Source: Hyphomicrobium_A sp963724945
GTDB lineage: Bacteria; Pseudomonadota; Alphaproteobacteria; Rhizobiales; Hyphomicrobiaceae
Direction of reading: 5' to 3'
Assembly: GCA_963724945.1 (NCBI GenBank)
Contig: CAVRWL010000003.1
Location: 2,170,001 to 2,234,000, forward strand
DNA length: 64,000 nucleotides
A program made the position numbers and the translations under genes. Below are positions 61,317 through 64,000 of the stretch, one piece after another (the stretch's first letter is position 1; every line of letters begins with the position of its first letter). The notes beneath the pieces are model-generated. The model was given only the letters and a program-made list of their open reading frames with translations, did not search any database and was not told where the DNA came from.

Positions 61317-63247
61317 GCGAGCTCACCGTGGCCGGCGAGCGCATCGGCCGCATTCCGGATCTGAGCAGCCGCGAGCTGCTGCCCGAGGAGGCGCCCCTCG
61401 ACATGCCGGACCAGGACTTTGCCAAACGAGGCGCGTGCGAGGCGCGCACGCGCCGGTGCTACTGGGTGCCGCGCGCCGCGCTGTTCACGGGCGCGCTGGT
61501 GCTGACCGCCGCGTTCGGCTACGAGCTCTACGGGGTGCTGGGGCTCGAGCAGCTCACGCCGATCCAGCTTCTGTTCCTCATCCTGTCGACGATTGCCTTC
61601 GGCTGGATCGCGCTCGGCTCGCTGAGCGCGGTGCTGGGCTTCCTGCCCTTGGCGACCGGGGAGACGGCCGACACGATCGAGCTGCCGCCCGCCAACGGGC
61701 CGCTCATGAAGCGCGTCGCCTTGCTGCTTCCCGTCTATTACGAGGAGCCCGCCCGCATCGCCGGCACCGTGCAGGCGATCGCCTACGAGCTGCAATCGAT
61801 GGGGCTTGCGTCGGCCTTCGACGTGTTCATCCTCTCCGACACGCGCGGGGGCCAGGAGGGCCAGCGCGAGGAGGCGGCGTATGCAGCGCTCAAGCGGCGC
61901 TTAGCGGGCGTCATCGCCGTCTACTACCGCCGCCGCCGCGACAACCACGCGCGCAAGTCGGGCAACATCAAGGACTGGGTGCGCCGCTTCGGCGGGGCCT
62001 ACGAGCTGTTCGTCGTGCTCGACGGTGACAGCGTCATGTCCGCCACGACGCTCGTGCGTCTGGCGCTCGCCATGCAGCGTGACGAGAAGGCGGGTCTCAT
62101 TCAGACGGTGCCGCGCCTGGCGGGCGCCGTGACGCTGCTCCAGCATCTGCAGCAGTTCGCCTCCAATGTGTATGGCCCCGCCGTGGCGGCGGGCCTTGCC
62201 TTCTGGCATCGCGACCAGGGCAACTACTGGGGGCACAATGCCATCATTCGCACACGAGCGTTCGCGGGCGCCGCGGGCCTGCCGCGGCTGCCGGGACCGG
62301 CGCCGTTCGGCGGCGATATCCAGAGCCACGACTTCGTCGAGGCTGTGCTTCTGCAGCGCGCCGACTGGGGCGTGCACATCGTTCCGGCCGTCGAAGGCTC
62401 CTACGAGGGTCAGCCGCCGACGCTTCCCGACGTGATCGCGCGCGACCGGCGCTGGGCGCAGGGCAACCTGCAGCATCTCTCCATCGTGGGCGCCTCCGGC
62501 CTGACGCCGATGGGCCGCGTCCATCTCGTCATGGGCGCAACCTCCTATCTCATTTCCGTCGTGTGGGCGGCGTCCCTCATGGTCGGTGTCGTGCTGGCGC
62601 TACAGGGCCAGCAGATGATCCCGAGCTACTTCATCGACCACAAGACCTTGTTCCCGGTCTGGCCGGTCATCAATTCCGGCGCGGCCTTGCGGCTCTTCTT
62701 TGCGACGATGACGATCGTGCTGATGCCCAAGATCCTCGGGCTCCTGCTCGAGATCAGACGCGCGCGCCGCGCACGCGAGCCGCTCGACGCGCTGCGGGCG
62801 GTCCTCGGCGTCGCCTTCGAGACGCTGTTCTCCATCCTGTTGTCGCCGATCCTCATGGTCACGCAAACGGTCGCCGTGTTCCAGGTGCTGTCGGGGAGCA
62901 ATTCGGGTTGGCGCGCGCAGACACGGGGCGCCGCGGGCCTGAGCTTCGTGCAGGCGCTGAGCTTCCACTACCGCCACATGATCGTCGGCGCGCTGCTCGG
63001 GCTCCTGTGCTGGGAGGCCTCGCCCCAGGTCGTCGCTTGGATGTCGCCGGTGATCGCCGGGCTGTTGCTGGCGGTGCCCTTGAGCTGGCTCACGGGACGC
63101 CCAGCCGGCCTTTTGGCGCGCACGCTGTTGTCGACGCCCGACTGCCGCGCGCCGCCGGCCATCCTCGAAAGCGCGCAGCGTGCGAGCGGAGAATGGGCCG
63201 TGCAGTCTGCCGGCCTCGCTTCCGAGCAGACGGGCACGGCCGCGTGA
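61313..63247 (+). CDS. opgH: Glucans biosynthesis glucosyltransferase OpgH
   Basis: Membrane glycosyltransferase that makes the beta-1,2-linked glucan backbone from UDP-glucose. About 644 residues from ATG 61313 (ATGA overlap with opgG). GT2 motifs: VALLLPVYYEEPARIAGTVQA, KSGNIKDWVRRFGGAYELFVVLDGDSVMS with the catalytic-type D-x-D, and RDRRWAQGNLQH. About eight membrane segments flank the cytoplasmic domain. Shorter at the N-terminus than E. coli OpgH. Operon with opgG. A UPF0283 gene converges 4 bases after the stop. Confidence 0.93.
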   Translation: MSELTVAGERIGRIPDLSSRELLPEEAPLDMPDQDFAKRGACEARTRRCYWVPRAALFTGALVLTAAFGYELYGVLGLEQLTPIQLLFLILSTIAFGWIALGSLSAVLGFLPLATGETADTIELPPANGPLMKRVALLLPVYYEEPARIAGTVQAIAYELQSMGLASAFDVFILSDTRGGQEGQREEAAYAALKRRLAGVIAVYYRRRRDNHARKSGNIKDWVRRFGGAYELFVVLDGDSVMSATTLVRLALAMQRDEKAGLIQTVPRLAGAVTLLQHLQQFASNVYGPAVAAGLAFWHRDQGNYWGHNAIIRTRAFAGAAGLPRLPGPAPFGGDIQSHDFVEAVLLQRADWGVHIVPAVEGSYEGQPPTLPDVIARDRRWAQGNLQHLSIVGASGLTPMGRVHLVMGATSYLISVVWAASLMVGVVLALQGQQMIPSYFIDHKTLFPVWPVINSGAALRLFFATMTIVLMPKILGLLLEIRRARRAREPLDALRAVLGVAFETLFSILLSPILMVTQTVAVFQVLSGSNSGWRAQTRGAAGLSFVQALSFHYRHMIVGALLGLLCWEASPQVVAWMSPVIAGLLLAVPLSWLTGRPAGLLARTLLSTPDCRAPPAILESAQRASGEWAVQSAGLASEQTGTAA

Positions 63248-63251
63248 GGGA

Positions 63252-64000
63252 CTAGTCGCTTGCGGTGCTCGTGGTGCCGCTGCGGCGGAAGGCTTCCGCG
63301 AGCATATCGCGCGCGCGGATCGGCGGAGCGGCGATGAAGGGCAGGGGGCGGCAAACGTCGACCGCGGCAGCGCCCACACGCGCGGTGAGCGCGCCATTGA
63401 AGGCGCCTTCGCCGAGCCGCCGCGACAGGCGCCGCAAGAGATCCTGGCCGAGGAACTGACCCAATAGATCGTCGGTGAGCGCAACGCCGCCCGTCGCAAT
63501 GATGTGGCCGACGACCATGCGCCCCAAGCGCAGCGCGCCGAGCGGCCCCGGGCGCCCACCGTAAAGTCCGGCGAGCGCGCGCAACATGCGCAGGTTCTCG
63601 ACCAGCACGTAGAGCATGGCGATCCAGGCCATCGGGCTGATCGCCGCCACCATGGCGACCCGCTTCGACGCCGCCAGCACGGTGCGGCGTGCCTCCTGGT
63701 CGAGCGGCTCCATCAATTCGCGATCGGCGAGCGCCAGGAGATCGCGCGGGTTCAAAACGGCCGCCTCGTGCTCGCTGAAGCGGGCGAGCGGCCAGGCGAG
63801 GTCGGCGCGTCCCGAAAGAATGCTCTTCAGATGGTGGACGGCGCGACGCTCGCGCTCGAGATCGCCGTTCTTCAGGGCCTCCTTCACGTCCGCGCGCAGC
63901 CTGCCGAGGCGGGCCAAGCGAAAGAGGCCGATGATCTCGCGCAGGATGAGCACGACGACGGAGAGGGCGGCGAGGGATAGAAGCCCGAAGGCGAGCCAGC
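63252..64000 (-). CDS. UPF0283/TIGR01620-family membrane protein, 5' end beyond window
   Basis: The minus-strand frame is open to the end of the window, so the start lies outside. Visible part about 249 residues. A membrane segment WLAFGLLSLAALSVVVLILREIIGLFRLARLGRL leads into the conserved RERRAVHHLKSILSGR, HEAAVLNPRDLLALADRELMEPLDQEARRTVLAASKRVAMVAAISPMAWIAMLYVLVENLRMLRALAGLYGGRPG family region. Function unknown, inner membrane. GTG at 63951-63953 is an internal codon, not the start. It converges on opgH with 4 bases between. Confidence 0.85.
   Translation of the reverse strand, partial: WLAFGLLSLAALSVVVLILREIIGLFRLARLGRLRADVKEALKNGDLERERRAVHHLKSILSGRADLAWPLARFSEHEAAVLNPRDLLALADRELMEPLDQEARRTVLAASKRVAMVAAISPMAWIAMLYVLVENLRMLRALAGLYGGRPGPLGALRLGRMVVGHIIATGGVALTDDLLGQFLGQDLLRRLSRRLGEGAFNGALTARVGAAAVDVCRPLPFIAAPPIRARDMLAEAFRRSGTTSTASD

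Overview
The window is high-GC chromosomal DNA from an alphaproteobacterium, most likely order Hyphomicrobiales (Rhizobiales). This rests on lineage-typical gene sets and order: a MucR/Ros regulator followed by a DnaA-domain-IV-like protein, a DUF6456 protein, SufE, DUF5330 and DUF1491; tpiA-secG-pyrG-kdsA; a large Hyphomicrobiales-type coiled-coil membrane protein next to an Hpt protein and an adrenodoxin-type ferredoxin; and porins whose mature start resembles those of Hyphomicrobium/Methylobacterium relatives. No species can be assigned from sequence reading alone.

Layout. 0-5.4 kb: a lytic-transglycosylase-like protein, NAD kinase, CutA, a cell-wall-binding-type protein, and a membrane protein ending in a primase-like winged helix. 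5.5-13.4 kb: a J-domain remnant, oligopeptidase B, then the MucR / DnaA-like / DUF6456 / SufE / DUF5330 / peptidoglycan-binding / DUF1491 block. 13.4-17 kb: DUF1254 and DUF1214 proteins and a class A penicillin-binding protein gene with a frameshift. 17.2-23.7 kb: two paralogous autotransporter genes on the minus strand flanking a plus-strand TIGR03032-type gene. 23.8-34.1 kb: trpE-ppiD, divergent from tpiA, secG, pyrG, a PII gene with NtrC/sigma-54-like signals, glsB and kdsA. 34.2-42.8 kb: a KefB/C-type antiporter and a PfkB kinase, then a tight run tkt-pgk-ccdA-thiD closed by a clear terminator. 42.9-53.9 kb: MFS transporter, L-Ala-D/L-Glu epimerase, large coiled-coil envelope protein, Hpt protein, ferredoxin and its reductase, GNAT-like protein, lipoprotein and VWA protein. 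54-58.5 kb: a lipoprotein and two porin genes broken by several frame changes. 58.8-64 kb: a small membrane protein, opgG-opgH (periplasmic glucan synthesis), and a UPF0283/TIGR01620 membrane protein that runs off the end.

The common theme is the envelope: peptidoglycan synthesis and recycling (PBP, epimerase, transglycosylase-like and peptidoglycan-binding proteins), Kdo synthesis, osmoregulated glucans, porins, autotransporters, lipoproteins and a candidate polar-growth protein. Central carbon genes (tpiA, tkt, pgk, pfkB-family) and nitrogen signalling (PII) are interleaved. CtrA-type boxes (TTAA-N7-TTAA) appear at two places and a near-match at a third.

Many genes are interrupted: the PBP, the TIGR03032 gene, a small conserved gene near 9.3 kb, both porins (several breaks each), and a nonsense codon in autotransporter 1. 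Either this strain has unusual envelope-gene decay or the sequence carries uncorrected indels; the two cannot be separated here. No rRNA, intact tRNA, CRISPR array, insertion sequence or integrase gene was recognised.
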